Part shown: piece by piece, positions 1-6,814 of the stretch
Position numbering within the stretch: the stretch's first letter is position 1
How the letters are laid out: every line of letters starts with the position of its first letter
Origin: an uncultured Ruminococcus sp.
GTDB lineage: Bacteria; Bacillota; Clostridia; Oscillospirales; Acutalibacteraceae
Direction of reading: 5' to 3'
DNA length: 52,422 nucleotides
Assembly (NCBI GenBank): GCA_902802795.1
Contig: CADCNI010000023.1
Coordinates: 1-52,422, forward strand
The notes under the pieces: generated by a model
Told to the model about the DNA's origin: nothing
Seen by the model: the letters and a program-made list of their open reading frames with translations, nothing else
Databases searched by the model: none
Program-made: the position numbers and the translations under genes

Positions 1-2
1 TT

Positions 3-116
3 TTATTCATAGGACAATCGCTCCCGTGGGTAAATGTTGTTGGCAATTACATTATACCTCCATCGGTTGCGTTTGTCCTTATTTTTTGTGCACTTTTTTT
101 CCGTGCTCATTTATAG
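3..116 (+). CDS. C-terminal fragment of a membrane protein (cut by window edge)
   Basis: The third plus-strand frame is open from the window edge to a TAG at 114-116 and encodes 37 residues. The second half is strongly hydrophobic (IIPPSVAFVLIFCALFF) and ends in a short basic tail, which looks like a last transmembrane helix. The gene body lies outside the window, so the family cannot be named. It converges on the tRNA-Leu terminator hairpin. The stretch could be a chance open frame, but the hydrophobic pattern and clean stop favour a real gene end. Confidence 0.4.
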   Translation, partial: LFIGQSLPWVNVVGNYIIPPSVAFVLIFCALFFRAHL

Positions 117-130
117 TTAAAAAGAGAACA

Positions 131-162
131 CCCCAAAACGCCGAAAATCGGACATTTTGGGG
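131..162 (-). terminator. Rho-independent terminator of tRNA-Leu
   Basis: The arms CCCCAAAA and TTTTGGGG enclose an inner CCGA/TCGG stem. On the minus strand a T-rich tract (TTCTCTTTTT) follows directly. It lies 10 nt past the encoded CCA end of the tRNA. Confidence 0.75.
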
Positions 163-172
163 CAGAGAATGT

Positions 173-256
173 TGGTGCGGGTAACAGGACTTGAACCTGC
201 ACGGATTACCCACCAGATCCTAAATCTGGCGTGTCTGCCAATTCCACCATACCCGC
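173..256 (-). tRNA. tRNA-Leu (anticodon UAG)
   Basis: The minus strand folds as a class II tRNA. The acceptor arms GCGGGTA (256-250) and TACCCGC pair. The anticodon stem CCAGA/TCTGG holds the loop TTTAGGA with anticodon TAG, and a variable arm and a GGTTCAAGTCC T-loop follow. CCA is encoded at 175-173. UAG reads CUN leucine codons. It has its own promoter and terminator, so it is a single-gene unit. Confidence 0.95.
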
Positions 257-299
257 CTGTTTCTATTTTCCACGATGTGTGAAATCATCGGTGTAAATT

Positions 300-328
300 A
301 TTATAACACAGCCTGATAAAATAATCAA
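300..328 (-). promoter_or_regulatory. Promoter of tRNA-Leu
   Basis: Minus strand: TTGATT (328-323), 17-bp spacer, TATAAT (305-300), about 45 nt upstream of the tRNA 5' end. Typical sigma-A layout. Confidence 0.75.
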
Positions 329-343
329 GTTATTTTTCGCGGC

Positions 344-387
344 AAAAAGCCGCCGTTTCCCCTACATCTCGCCATAACGGAAACGGC
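344..387 (-). terminator. Terminator of the padR-HAAS operon
   Basis: The arms GCCGTTTCC and GGAAACGGC lie on a 44-nt span, followed on the minus strand by GGCTTTTTG. It sits 30 nt after the stop of the HAAS-type membrane protein. Confidence 0.65.
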
Positions 388-417
388 AGCAGTAATTTTT
401 CATCTAGTGGCGCACAT

Positions 418-1224
418 TCACTTGTCAGTGCGCACATCGCTGTAGATACCGTGCACCGCGCCGACAACGATCAGAATAGCCACACCCACCGCAACCAATG
501 TAGGCATAATGACCATGCTGAAAGGAAACACATAGGTGAAGGGCGATACGACGAACAGTGCCACCGCTAAGCTGATGAGCATCTGACGCACGCTCAGAAA
601 TTTCCGGTACTCCGCCATTCGTTCCTCGCTCACGCCGGGACGGAACGCTTCCGGCAGGGTAACATCATAATATTTTGCTTCCCCTGTCCCTGCCCACACA
701 AACAGGAATACACCAGCCGCAATCAGGAGTCCAAATATAAAATTTTCCGGTTCTTCTTCCGCAATTCCTGCAAAATAAACCGAATAAAAGGGATAGCCGA
801 ACACCGACATAATGCACAATACCACGCCGCATGCCACTGCAACGGCCTGTCCGATCTTGAATTTGTCGTACTGTTTCTTTCGCTCCGGCGTGATGCCAAC
901 ACGGGAACTCTCCGCCATGGGAGCGGCAGTCGTGTCAAGTGCCAGCGCCGCGCGGATTTCATCGAGCGAGCCGAATTCGCCTACCACCCTGCCGAACGCT
1001 TCGTTCCCGTTCGCGCCTTCCTGCACATAACCGTTGTACTTGTCGAGCATGGAGCAGTACATGTCATTCTTCAGCCGCAACGCTTCGTCAGTGGTGGGAA
1101 TGGAGGCGAACATATTGTCCAGATAGGTCTGTATTTTCGTGTATGCCTGCTCCGAAACCCCCATCGGTTTCCCCATCTCTGCTGCTGTCTGCATTTCTTT
1201 TTTTGTTTTTTCCATATTTTCCAT
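418..1224 (-). CDS. HAAS-domain-type membrane protein partnered with PadR
   Basis: A 268-residue protein. The N-terminal ~90 residues form a charged helical domain (motif NDMYCSMLDKYNGYVQEG, then GEFGSLDEIRAAL) typical of the HAAS/DUF1700 sensory modules encoded next to PadR repressors. Two pairs of hydrophobic helices follow (about 130-155 and 165-185, then 220-265), so the protein is in the cytoplasmic membrane. The start chosen is the ATG at 1224, preceded by GGTTGGAG; a longer open frame running back into padR is not needed. It lies 35 nt after the padR stop in the same operon. In known pairs such proteins affect envelope or permease activity, but the ligand is unknown. Family placement is by pattern only. 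Confidence 0.7.
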   Translation of the reverse strand: MENMEKTKKEMQTAAEMGKPMGVSEQAYTKIQTYLDNMFASIPTTDEALRLKNDMYCSMLDKYNGYVQEGANGNEAFGRVVGEFGSLDEIRAALALDTTAAPMAESSRVGITPERKKQYDKFKIGQAVAVACGVVLCIMSVFGYPFYSVYFAGIAEEEPENFIFGLLIAAGVFLFVWAGTGEAKYYDVTLPEAFRPGVSEERMAEYRKFLSVRQMLISLAVALFVVSPFTYVFPFSMVIMPTLVAVGVAILIVVGAVHGIYSDVRTDK

Positions 1225-1259
1225 TTTACTCCAACCTTTCCAAATGATGAAATGTTTTC

Positions 1260-1598
1260 CTAAAAATCCAAGCGATCGATAAACGAGCCGATGACTTCCT
1301 TGGCAATCCGCCATTCCGTGCATTTCGCTGCCAGATATTCCCTGCCGCTCCCGGTCAGGCTGTAATAGGTGCGCTGTCTGCCGAAAGTCTCGGTTCCCAC
1401 ATACGACCGGATATAGCCGTTTCGCTCCAGCCGCGTGAAAGTGGAATACAGCGTCGTTTCCTTGATCGGATACCTGCCGCTTGAACGCTCCGCAATACAT
1501 CGCGATATCTCGTAGCCATAGGAATCGCTTTCGGCCAATATGCTCAGCACGATCACATCGTTATAGCCGCGCATGATATCGCTGCTCAGTTCTGCCAT
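1260..1598 (-). CDS. PadR-family transcriptional repressor
   Basis: A 112-residue winged-helix protein. It carries the PadR signature: a first helix containing ILAESDSYGYEI, then IKETTLYSTFTRLERNGYI for recognition helix and wing entry, and a basic wing (GRQRTYYSLTGSG). The short C-terminal helix matches the small PadR-s2 type that dimerises without an extended effector domain. The start is the ATG at 1598, 7 nt after AGAGAGG; a longer ORF start would lie inside the promoter. The gene is transcribed from a consensus-like promoter whose start region is covered by a 23-bp palindrome, so autorepression is very likely. The effector is unknown. Confidence 0.9.
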   Translation of the reverse strand: MAELSSDIMRGYNDVIVLSILAESDSYGYEISRCIAERSSGRYPIKETTLYSTFTRLERNGYIRSYVGTETFGRQRTYYSLTGSGREYLAAKCTEWRIAKEVIGSFIDRLDF

Positions 1599-1617
1599 GA
1601 CACACCTCTCTTCCCTT

Positions 1618-1640
1618 ATTACCACGTCTGACGTTGTAAT
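1618..1640. promoter_or_regulatory. Palindromic operator of PadR
   Basis: A near-perfect 23-bp dyad: ATTAC-n-ACGT-CTG-ACGT-n-GTAAT, with 9 of 10 arm positions pairing. It begins 2 bp downstream of the -10 box at 1642-1647, so a bound repressor would block initiation. PadR proteins usually bind ATG/ACGT-type dyads of this size. Confidence 0.75.
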
Positions 1641-1641
1641 T

Positions 1642-1670
1642 ACTATACCAGATAAAGTAATTTTTGTCAA
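1642..1670 (-). promoter_or_regulatory. padR promoter
   Basis: Minus strand: TTGACA (1670-1665), 17-bp spacer, TATAGT (1647-1642). The start site would fall inside the operator palindrome. Confidence 0.85.
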
Positions 1671-1728
1671 GGGCATATCAGAAAAAATGGGAACTTTTTT
1701 GTGTGTTTCATCTCAATTCTTTTGCCAG

Positions 1729-1757
1729 TTGCAATTTGCTGACATTTGTGCTATTCT
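1729..1757 (+). promoter_or_regulatory. Promoter of the 1792-3116 pair
   Basis: Plus strand: TTGCAA (1729-1734), 17-bp spacer, TATTCT (1752-1757) with a TGC extension, 35 bp before the start codon at 1792. Confidence 0.55.
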
Positions 1758-1791
1758 TTTCTTATAAACGGCAGGAAAGGATCGGGTTCGC

Positions 1792-2319
1792 ATGGCCCTG
1801 ATAAATTACCGTGTAAGAAACGACATACAACGCTATCTCGACCAAAACCAAATTCCCCGTGAACGACTGTGCCTTGTCAATATCGGACACTGGCAGGACA
1901 TCCGGCGCCGCGCGGAGGAAGCTTTTGTCGATCAGAGAAAAAGTCCGCGTGACGGGCTGCATTGGATTTCGCTGAGCGACCGCTTCAGGGAAGATGTGGA
2001 CATCCTCGCCGTTTACGACACTTGGGCGCATCCCGATTGGATGCTGCGGCTGCCGGATATTCTGCCCGAACCGCGGGCGTATCTGTTTGTGGAGGATACA
2101 CACGCCAAAATGTGGATTTACGAGGGCTGGGTGCGGAACATCGCCCGGCTGCTGCATGAGGAAGTCTTCGATAGTGAATACTGCATCATCGGCCGAAAAT
2201 ACGGGTGGATACTCTGCGTCAACCATCACGGCACAGCGCTGTTCGCCAACCGCCGCGGTTGCATGGGATTCGACCCGACCGCCATCCAAAATCTGATCAT
2301 AAAGGAAGAAATATCTTGA
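1792..2319 (+). CDS. Uncharacterised protein, 175 aa
   Basis: A soluble alpha/beta-looking protein with no signal peptide or membrane segment. It is rich in Trp, Arg and acidic residues. The C-terminal half contains YCIIGRKYGWILCVNHHG and RRGCMGF, a layout seen in small uncharacterised families with an immunity-protein-like look, but I do not recognise the family. The start ATG is 10 nt after GGAAAGGA. Its stop overlaps the TTG start of the PHP phosphatase, so the two are translationally coupled and share the upstream promoter. Confidence 0.7.
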   Translation: MALINYRVRNDIQRYLDQNQIPRERLCLVNIGHWQDIRRRAEEAFVDQRKSPRDGLHWISLSDRFREDVDILAVYDTWAHPDWMLRLPDILPEPRAYLFVEDTHAKMWIYEGWVRNIARLLHEEVFDSEYCIIGRKYGWILCVNHHGTALFANRRGCMGFDPTAIQNLIIKEEIS

Positions 2320-3116
2320 ACAACATCACCCCCTGCGACTGCCATCTGCACACGAACAATTCCTTTGACAGCGAAACGCCTGCCGAGCAGCAGGTCAACC
2401 GCGCGCGGGAACTGGGCATTGCCACCATCGCTCTCACCGATCATTGCGATATTCTCGAATGGAGCGACGCGAATATCGCCCGTTCCAACGCGCAGGCCAT
2501 TGAGCTGAATCAAAAATATGACGACATCACCGTCCTTCGCGGCATCGAACTGGGTGAGCCGCTGCAGGACATCGAAGAAACCGCCCGTGCCCTGGGGCTG
2601 TGTGAATACGACTTCATCCTCTGTTCGCTGCACAATCTCAGCGGTGGGGAAGATTTCTATTACCTCCACCCCGACGAGGAACAGGCCAAAGATCTGGTCA
2701 GACGTTATTTTGATGAGCTTCTGGAAACGGTTCGCTGGAATGAGTTTGACTCGCTCGCCCACATGACCTATCCCCTGCGCTACATCACCGAACGCGACGG
2801 TGTGCCGGTGGATATGGCGTCTTATCAGCCTGTCATCCGTGAGATTCTCGCAACGCTCGCCGCCAACGGAAAGGCGTTGGAAATCAACACCTCCGGGCTG
2901 CGTAATCCCGGCGGACGGCTGCTGCCGACCGTGGAATATGTCAGGCTTTTCCGCGAACTTGGCGGCAAATACATCACCCTCGGCAGCGACGCCCACGTCC
3001 CTGAACATATGGCCGTCGGCATGGCGGAAGGCATCGCCGCCGCGAAAGCGGCAGGCTTTACCACAGCCACTGTCTTTATCAACCGTCAGCCCGTCGAAAT
3101 CCCGTTTGATGAATAA
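2316..3116 (+). CDS. PHP-domain phosphatase, histidinol-phosphatase (HisK) type
   Basis: 266 residues with the PHP metal-site motifs in order: DCHLHTNNS near the N-terminus, TDHCD, the E of IELGE, CSLHN, SLAHM, and LGSDAH close to the C-terminus. These ligand a trinuclear metal centre for phosphoester hydrolysis. Histidinol phosphate is the usual substrate of this HisJ/HisK group, but no his genes are nearby, so another sugar or nucleotide phosphate is possible. The start is taken as TTG at 2316, 7 nt after GGAAG and overlapping the previous stop; an ORF reading further upstream would be out of frame with the real neighbour. Confidence 0.85.
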   Translation: MNNITPCDCHLHTNNSFDSETPAEQQVNRARELGIATIALTDHCDILEWSDANIARSNAQAIELNQKYDDITVLRGIELGEPLQDIEETARALGLCEYDFILCSLHNLSGGEDFYYLHPDEEQAKDLVRRYFDELLETVRWNEFDSLAHMTYPLRYITERDGVPVDMASYQPVIREILATLAANGKALEINTSGLRNPGGRLLPTVEYVRLFRELGGKYITLGSDAHVPEHMAVGMAEGIAAAKAAGFTTATVFINRQPVEIPFDE

Positions 3117-3130
3117 ACCATACAGACAAT

Positions 3131-3179
3131 AAAGCATCCTATTGGCCACAATCCATGTTGTATGTCAATAGGATGCTTT
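3131..3179. terminator. Bidirectional terminator between convergent genes
   Basis: A 13-bp stem (AAGCATCCTATTG pairing with CAATAGGATGCTT) encloses a loop with a second small stem. T tracts occur on both sides. It separates the PHP gene (+) from the regulator gene at 3210-3731 (-). Confidence 0.8.
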
Positions 3180-3209
3180 TGACTTTTCATTTTTCCCAAA
3201 GTAAGTGAT

Positions 3210-3731
3210 TTATGATGCCAGTCGATAGCCCTGTCCCCAGACAGTCTGGATATAGCTGCTGTCGGCATTGGCCTTTTTGAGCTTGCTGCGCAGGTTGCTC
3301 ATGTGGACGTTGACCGTGTTGTCCTCGCTGAAATACGTCTCGCCCCACACCGATTCAAAAATAATCGTCTTGCTGAACACTTTGGAAGGACTTTTGAGCA
3401 TCAGTTCAAGAATGCCGTACTCCGTGGAGGTCAGGTCGAGCGGAACGCCCCTCACCGTCACCTCGCGCGTGTCGAGATTCAGTTCGATGTCCTTGTAGGT
3501 GAGTATCCTGTCTTTATTCTTGCGGCAGTGGCGGATATCGCGTTCCGCCGCCTCCAGCGCGCTGTCTACCGCTTCGGGTCGTTCCAGCGGACTGAGCAGT
3601 TCCACTTTCGCTCCGTCCAGCCCCGTGGAAGCATAATTGATCACATAGCCCGCCTGTGCGAGCAGCGCCTCGATTTTCTCCGGCATACAGCCGTTTTCCT
3701 CAATAATAAATATCTTATATGTCAGATTCAT
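3210..3731 (-). CDS. OmpR-type winged-helix regulator with truncated receiver
   Basis: 173 residues. The C-terminal ~100 residues are a complete OmpR/PhoB DNA-binding domain (ELNLDTREVTVRG, LTSTEYGILELMLKSP, VNVHMSNLRSKLKKA, IQTVWGQGYRL). The N-terminal ~65 residues start like a receiver (YKIFIIEENG) but skip the central strands that would carry the phosphoryl-accepting Asp, so activity is probably phosphorylation-independent. There is no histidine kinase next to it. The start ATG at 3731 follows GGGAGGGG. It is preceded by a terminator-like hairpin and about 480 nt of structured leader, suggesting control at the RNA level. Target genes are unknown. Confidence 0.85.
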   Translation of the reverse strand: MNLTYKIFIIEENGCMPEKIEALLAQAGYVINYASTGLDGAKVELLSPLERPEAVDSALEAAERDIRHCRKNKDRILTYKDIELNLDTREVTVRGVPLDLTSTEYGILELMLKSPSKVFSKTIIFESVWGETYFSEDNTVNVHMSNLRSKLKKANADSSYIQTVWGQGYRLAS

Positions 3732-3764
3732 GGGTAACCCCTCCCTTACATGCGTCAAAGAACA

Positions 3765-4250
3765 TACAAAAAGCCCGCAGGCCATGCATTATCCCGACAA
3801 CAGATAAAACCACAACCTACGGGCGCTCGTCAACGCATTTCACCCCGGAAACCACGAAAAAGTATCGCATTCCTGAGCATACGTACACAGGTATTTGCCT
3901 ATATCGCAAAAATACCGACCGACGCGTCAAGCATCATGTTATCAGGATATCTGCCAATTTTACCATGATTTGGCCGACCGCTGCACCGCTCCTTACCGTC
4001 GGCCGCAGTCAAACCAACCTCCATGCCTACAAAACCGTCAGAGACGGCCCACCGCACAGAAGCTTGCCTGTCATAATTTACCATTGGCACATTCGAACCC
4101 GATGACGTGTTTTTTCATCCGTTCACGCACATCCCCCCAAGAGATACGCGCAAAAGATCAAAACGACATCAAAGAGCCGTGTACCCCACACTAACATGAT
4201 TACGCATCAAAAATCAGCACTCCTTTTGAATTTTTTATTTGGAAGATTTG
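3765..4250 (-). ncRNA. Structured leader RNA / candidate attenuated ncRNA
   Basis: A strong minus-strand promoter (4256-4284) fires into about 480 nt without a convincing gene. The transcript can form several strong hairpins: GGCCGAC/GTCGGCC (4004-3972), CCGTC/GACGG followed by TTTTG (near 4040), GGTATTT/AAATACC (near 3900), and finally a terminator (3825-3771) 30-40 nt before the ribosome-binding site of the regulator gene. It also carries very short ORFs with plausible ribosome-binding sites, e.g. MRNHVSVGYTAL and MKKHVIGFECANGKL, the latter overlapping a further ORF by ATGA. It matches no riboswitch consensus I know. It may be a free small RNA, an attenuator, or a leader-peptide system. 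Confidence 0.5.
3771..3825 (-). terminator. Terminator/attenuator upstream of the OmpR-type gene
   Basis: Minus strand: GCCCGTAGG pairs with CCTGCGGGC (one mismatch) and is followed by TTTTTG. It lies between the promoter at 4256-4284 and the start codon at 3731, so it must be read through for the regulator to be expressed from that promoter. Confidence 0.65.
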
Positions 4251-4255
4251 CCCCT

Positions 4256-4284
4256 ATTGTAACACTTAATTCACAACTTGTCAA
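4256..4284 (-). promoter_or_regulatory. Strong promoter for the leader RNA and regulator gene
   Basis: Minus strand: TTGACA (4284-4279), 17-bp spacer, TACAAT (4261-4256). Near-consensus sigma-A promoter, more than 500 bp upstream of the nearest start codon. Confidence 0.8.
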
Positions 4285-4337
4285 GTCCATTTGAAAATCT
4301 TAAGATTTTCTTTAGCTTTTTAATCCTAACAAAAAAA

Positions 4338-4370
4338 GCCCGACATACAGCATCAAGTCGTATATCGGGC
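4338..4370 (-). terminator. Terminator of the XRE regulator gene
   Basis: GCCCGA(t)ATAC pairs with GTATGTCGGGC and is followed by seven T on the minus strand. T residues on the other side make it possibly bidirectional. The minus-strand promoter at 4256-4284 starts a new unit just beyond it. Confidence 0.75.
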
Positions 4371-4483
4371 AGTTTTTTATGCAGTATTCGTCAAAAAACA
4401 ACACTAAGTCCTACACGTTATTGATAATAACACCGTATCGTCTCTCTGCCAAAACTGCGTTTTTGATTTGTCTTTGTATTGTG

Positions 4484-4750
4484 TTATCTTACCTGTTCGC
4501 CAAATACATCGCGTTCAACGAAAAGATCGTTTACCGTAACACCAAATACCTCAGAAAAACCTTTCAGTTCGATGTCGGTAACAGTGCGTAAACCGTCTTC
4601 TATGCGGGAAATAGACCCGCGGCAAACATAAACACCTTTCTCATCCAGCTTATCGGCAAGATCCTGCTGGCTCATTCTGCGTGTTACTCGCAGAATTCGG
4701 ATGTTTTCACCTACAATGTTGTTCTTTTCTCCACCTATAATACGTGGCAT
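4484..4750 (-). CDS. Small XRE-family HTH regulator
   Basis: 88 residues, almost entirely one HTH_XRE domain: IRILRVTRRMSQQDLADKL, then CRGSISRIEDGLRTVTDIELK and LKGFSEVFGVTVNDLF. There is no C-terminal sensor domain, so it may act as a simple dimeric repressor. The start ATG at 4750 follows TGAGGTGA. Its promoter lies about 200 nt upstream, leaving a long untranslated leader. No phage or plasmid genes flank it, so a housekeeping or stress role is as likely as a mobile-element one. Confidence 0.85.
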   Translation of the reverse strand: MPRIIGGEKNNIVGENIRILRVTRRMSQQDLADKLDEKGVYVCRGSISRIEDGLRTVTDIELKGFSEVFGVTVNDLFVERDVFGEQVR

Positions 4751-4954
4751 TTCAAATCACCTCAGATAACTTTGATTTTGACACCGCCGACCGCAATACG
4801 ACAAAAGAACGCCGCAATCTGACCGACTATGTAGAATGCCGTCTGCCCGGACATGGCGCAAAACCATAAAATGCAACGGGCCGGACTGTAGGACTAATCC
4901 GCCCATCAACGGTGCGAATGGCGATACAACATGGTACCACTACTCCCCCTAATT

Positions 4955-4983
4955 ATTATACTACATCATTTTTGATTTTGCAA
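4955..4983 (-). promoter_or_regulatory. Promoter of the XRE gene
   Basis: Minus strand: TTGCAA (4983-4978), 17-bp spacer, TATAAT (4960-4955). Transcription would start near 4948, leaving a leader of about 195 nt that holds short ORFs (MLYRHSHR after AGGGGGAG) but nothing recognisable. The rest of the 4751-5194 gap shows no gene. Confidence 0.75.
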
Positions 4984-5086
4984 TAGATTTTTCATCCTAT
5001 CACGAGAGATTTTCAAACAATTTGTAAAGTTCTCAAAATAAGTTCAAAATCTGGCTGCATCCTAAGCAAAATAACGAAAACCCCCT

Positions 5087-5117
5087 TAAAAATGGCTGTT
5101 TATAATATCAAACAACC
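5087..5117 (-). terminator. Terminator of the spoIIA operon
   Basis: Minus strand: GGTTGTTT pairs with AAACAGCC and is followed by ATTTTTAA, about 80 nt after the sigF stop. Confidence 0.55.
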
Positions 5118-5194
5118 ATATTCAGGCATTTTTGCCCTTGGTTAAGCATGGCCGTCTACAGTCGTCAAGCGAATCGATCAACTTATGAAATCAT

Positions 5195-5851
5195 TCATAT
5201 CAGCCGTTCTTTCATCAACTGCAAGATTTTGCGTTCTCGTCTTGAAACCTGCACTTGCGTCATCCCCAATGCGGCTGCCACTGCGGTCTGGGTTTTTCCT
5301 TTGAAATAGCGCTGCCGTATGATTTCACGGTCAGTTTCTTCCAATGACGCCATCGCTTCACGCAGCGCCACCACATCTACCACTGATTCTTCAAACTGTT
5401 CCACTGGCACATCCGCTTCAAATTCCTCACCGTCCCGTTCTGCCGTCAGTGACAACACCGGACGGGACGCGTCAATTGCTTCGGCAATGCTCTCTACGTC
5501 GGTTCCCAGTAACGCGGCAAGTTCTCCGACCGTGGGATCACGTCCTGTTCTGCCGCGAAAATCCGTTTCCGCGCGGCGAATCTTCAATCCCAGATCACGG
5601 ATGCTGCGTGACACACGCAATACGCCCCCGTCGCGAAAGAGCCGCCGTATCTCCCCTAAAATAGCGGGTACGGCATAAGTGGAAAAACGGATGCCGCGGC
5701 TGCTGTCAAAGCCGGCTGCCGCTTTTACCAATCCTTCACATCCCGACTGGTAAAGATCGTCGTAGTCAACGCCCCTGCCGCAATACCGACGAGCGCAGGC
5801 GTGCACCAAACCGAAATTTTCCGTGACGAGTCTGTCCTGCTCAACTGTCAT
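5195..5851 (-). CDS. sigF: Forespore sigma factor SigF
   Basis: 218 residues of the SigB/SigF/SigG class, lacking region 1. Region 2 is visible as YDDLYQSGCEGLVKAAAGFD followed by FSTYAVPAILGEIRR. Region 3 contains VSRSIRDLGLKI. Region 4 has LEETDREIIRQRYFKGKTQ and the recognition helix TQVQVSRRERKIL. Being third in a spoIIAA-spoIIAB-sigma order identifies it as SigF, the first compartment-specific sigma factor of the forespore, held inactive by SpoIIAB. The start at 5851 overlaps the spoIIAB stop by 11 bp, implying coupled translation. A longer frame to 6001 would lie fully inside spoIIAB and is rejected. Confidence 0.95.
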   Translation of the reverse strand: MTVEQDRLVTENFGLVHACARRYCGRGVDYDDLYQSGCEGLVKAAAGFDSSRGIRFSTYAVPAILGEIRRLFRDGGVLRVSRSIRDLGLKIRRAETDFRGRTGRDPTVGELAALLGTDVESIAEAIDASRPVLSLTAERDGEEFEADVPVEQFEESVVDVVALREAMASLEETDREIIRQRYFKGKTQTAVAAALGMTQVQVSRRERKILQLMKERLI

Positions 5852-6296
5852 GGCGGTATCTCTGCGCCACGCGCTTTTCCATGGTAACAGTGGTGCCTTT
5901 GCCCACCGTGGATCGCACACGCAGGCTGTCGGTGAAGCTCTCCATGACCGCAAATCCCAAACCGGCGCGTTCGCTGCCGCCAGTGGTAAACAGAGGTTCA
6001 CGCGCCTTGGCTACATCGGGAATGCCGCAGCCCTTGTCCTTCACCGTTACGCTGAGTCGGCCGTCGTCGTAAATTTTCGCTTCAATCCAGATCTTACCGA
6101 TGCTCTCCCGGTAGGCGTGAACGATACAGTTGGTCACCGCCTCGGAAACTGCCGTTTTCACATCGGTCATTTCCTCGATGGTAGGATCGAGCTGCGCCAT
6201 GAACGCCGCCACCGCCGAACGTGCAAAGCTCTCGTTCGCGGAGTTGCTGGGAATGACCAGCTTCATTTCGTTTTTAATCTTGCTATTCGCTTTCAT
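5841..6296 (-). CDS. spoIIAB: Anti-sigma F factor SpoIIAB
   Basis: 151 residues of the GHKL serine-kinase family. The N-box is visible as TDVKTAVSEAVTNCIVHAY and the G1 box as VKDKGCGIPD. The G2 region lies around TTGGSERAGLGFAVMESF. It phosphorylates SpoIIAA on serine and, in the ATP form, sequesters SigF in the pre-divisional cell and mother cell. The start ATG at 6296 follows GAAGG at a longish spacing; a second ATG (6266) lacks a ribosome-binding site. An 89-bp AT-rich gap to spoIIAA is wider than usual for this operon. Confidence 0.95.
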   Translation of the reverse strand: MKANSKIKNEMKLVIPSNSANESFARSAVAAFMAQLDPTIEEMTDVKTAVSEAVTNCIVHAYRESIGKIWIEAKIYDDGRLSVTVKDKGCGIPDVAKAREPLFTTGGSERAGLGFAVMESFTDSLRVRSTVGKGTTVTMEKRVAQRYRHDS

Positions 6297-6385
6297 AATC
6301 TATTATACCCTTCTTTTTTACAATATATTAAAATTACAAGTTACAAATTTATTTATAAGTCGTTAATTTTATAAAAAATGAGCAA

Positions 6386-6688
6386 TTATAACACATTCAA
6401 CTTGCCGACTCCCGCGAGCCGGATCATACGCTCGATCATCGGGGGTGCGTTGGTAACACGCACTTCTCCTCCATAGGCAGCGGCGTTTTTATACCTGCCC
6501 ATAATCAGTCCTATACCGGAAGAATCCATAAACCCGATTCCTCCGAAATCAAGCACCAGCAATTCCGGTTTTATTGCCTCCGCCTCGCGGTCGATACTGT
6601 CGCGAAACGCGGCGGCTGTGTGATGATCAATTTCTCCGCTTAGAAACGCGGTAAGCGTATTGTCCGATTTTTCAAATGTCACCGACAT
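6386..6688 (-). CDS. spoIIAA: Anti-sigma F factor antagonist SpoIIAA
   Basis: A 100-residue STAS-domain protein with the phosphoserine motif FMDSSGIGLIMGRYK, in which the first Ser of DSSG is the SpoIIAB target, and the typical SGEIDHHTA N-terminal strand. Dephosphorylated SpoIIAA releases SigF from SpoIIAB. The ATG at 6688 gives the usual family length and follows GGAAGGAA at a somewhat long distance; an upstream ATG at 6712 has no ribosome-binding site. A terminator-like hairpin lies just upstream (6713-6768). Confidence 0.93.
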   Translation of the reverse strand: MSVTFEKSDNTLTAFLSGEIDHHTAAAFRDSIDREAEAIKPELLVLDFGGIGFMDSSGIGLIMGRYKNAAAYGGEVRVTNAPPMIERMIRLAGVGKLNVL

Positions 6689-6712
6689 ATTGTTTCTTGT
6701 TCTTCCTTCCAT

Positions 6713-6768
6713 CAAAAAATACACATGCGTCATTCCTATGTGTGTGACATATAGAATAACGCATGTGT
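6713..6768 (-). terminator. Long hairpin with T tract before spoIIAA
   Basis: A perfect 10-bp inverted repeat (ACACATGCGT at 6721 and ACGCATGTGT at 6759) is extended by ATTC/GAAT. On the minus strand it is followed by ATTTTTTG. It ends the 77-aa gene unit upstream. If the spoIIA promoter lies above it, it would act as an attenuator. Confidence 0.65.
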
Positions 6769-6786
6769 ATCATGGAAAAACGCAGA

Positions 6787-6814
6787 TTTTGACGAAAAAT
6801 ACAAATTTTTCCTT
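6787..6814 (-). promoter_or_regulatory. Possible SigH/Spo0A control region of spoIIA
   Basis: Minus strand holds AAGGAAAAA, resembling a SigH -35 element, and TTTTCGTCAAAA, which differs at one position from the Spo0A box core TTCGACAA. spoIIA operons are controlled by SigH and Spo0A. The match is weak and the -10 is not convincing. Confidence 0.25.

Noticed and set aside
1225-1500. Upstream extension of the HAAS-type protein frame
   Set aside because: It runs through the padR coding sequence, whereas the ATG at 1224 has a good ribosome-binding site.
3899-4090. 63-codon minus-strand frame in the structured leader
   Set aside because: The start is a GTG with no ribosome-binding site and the product matches no family. 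It overlaps several strong hairpins, so it is treated as part of the RNA element.
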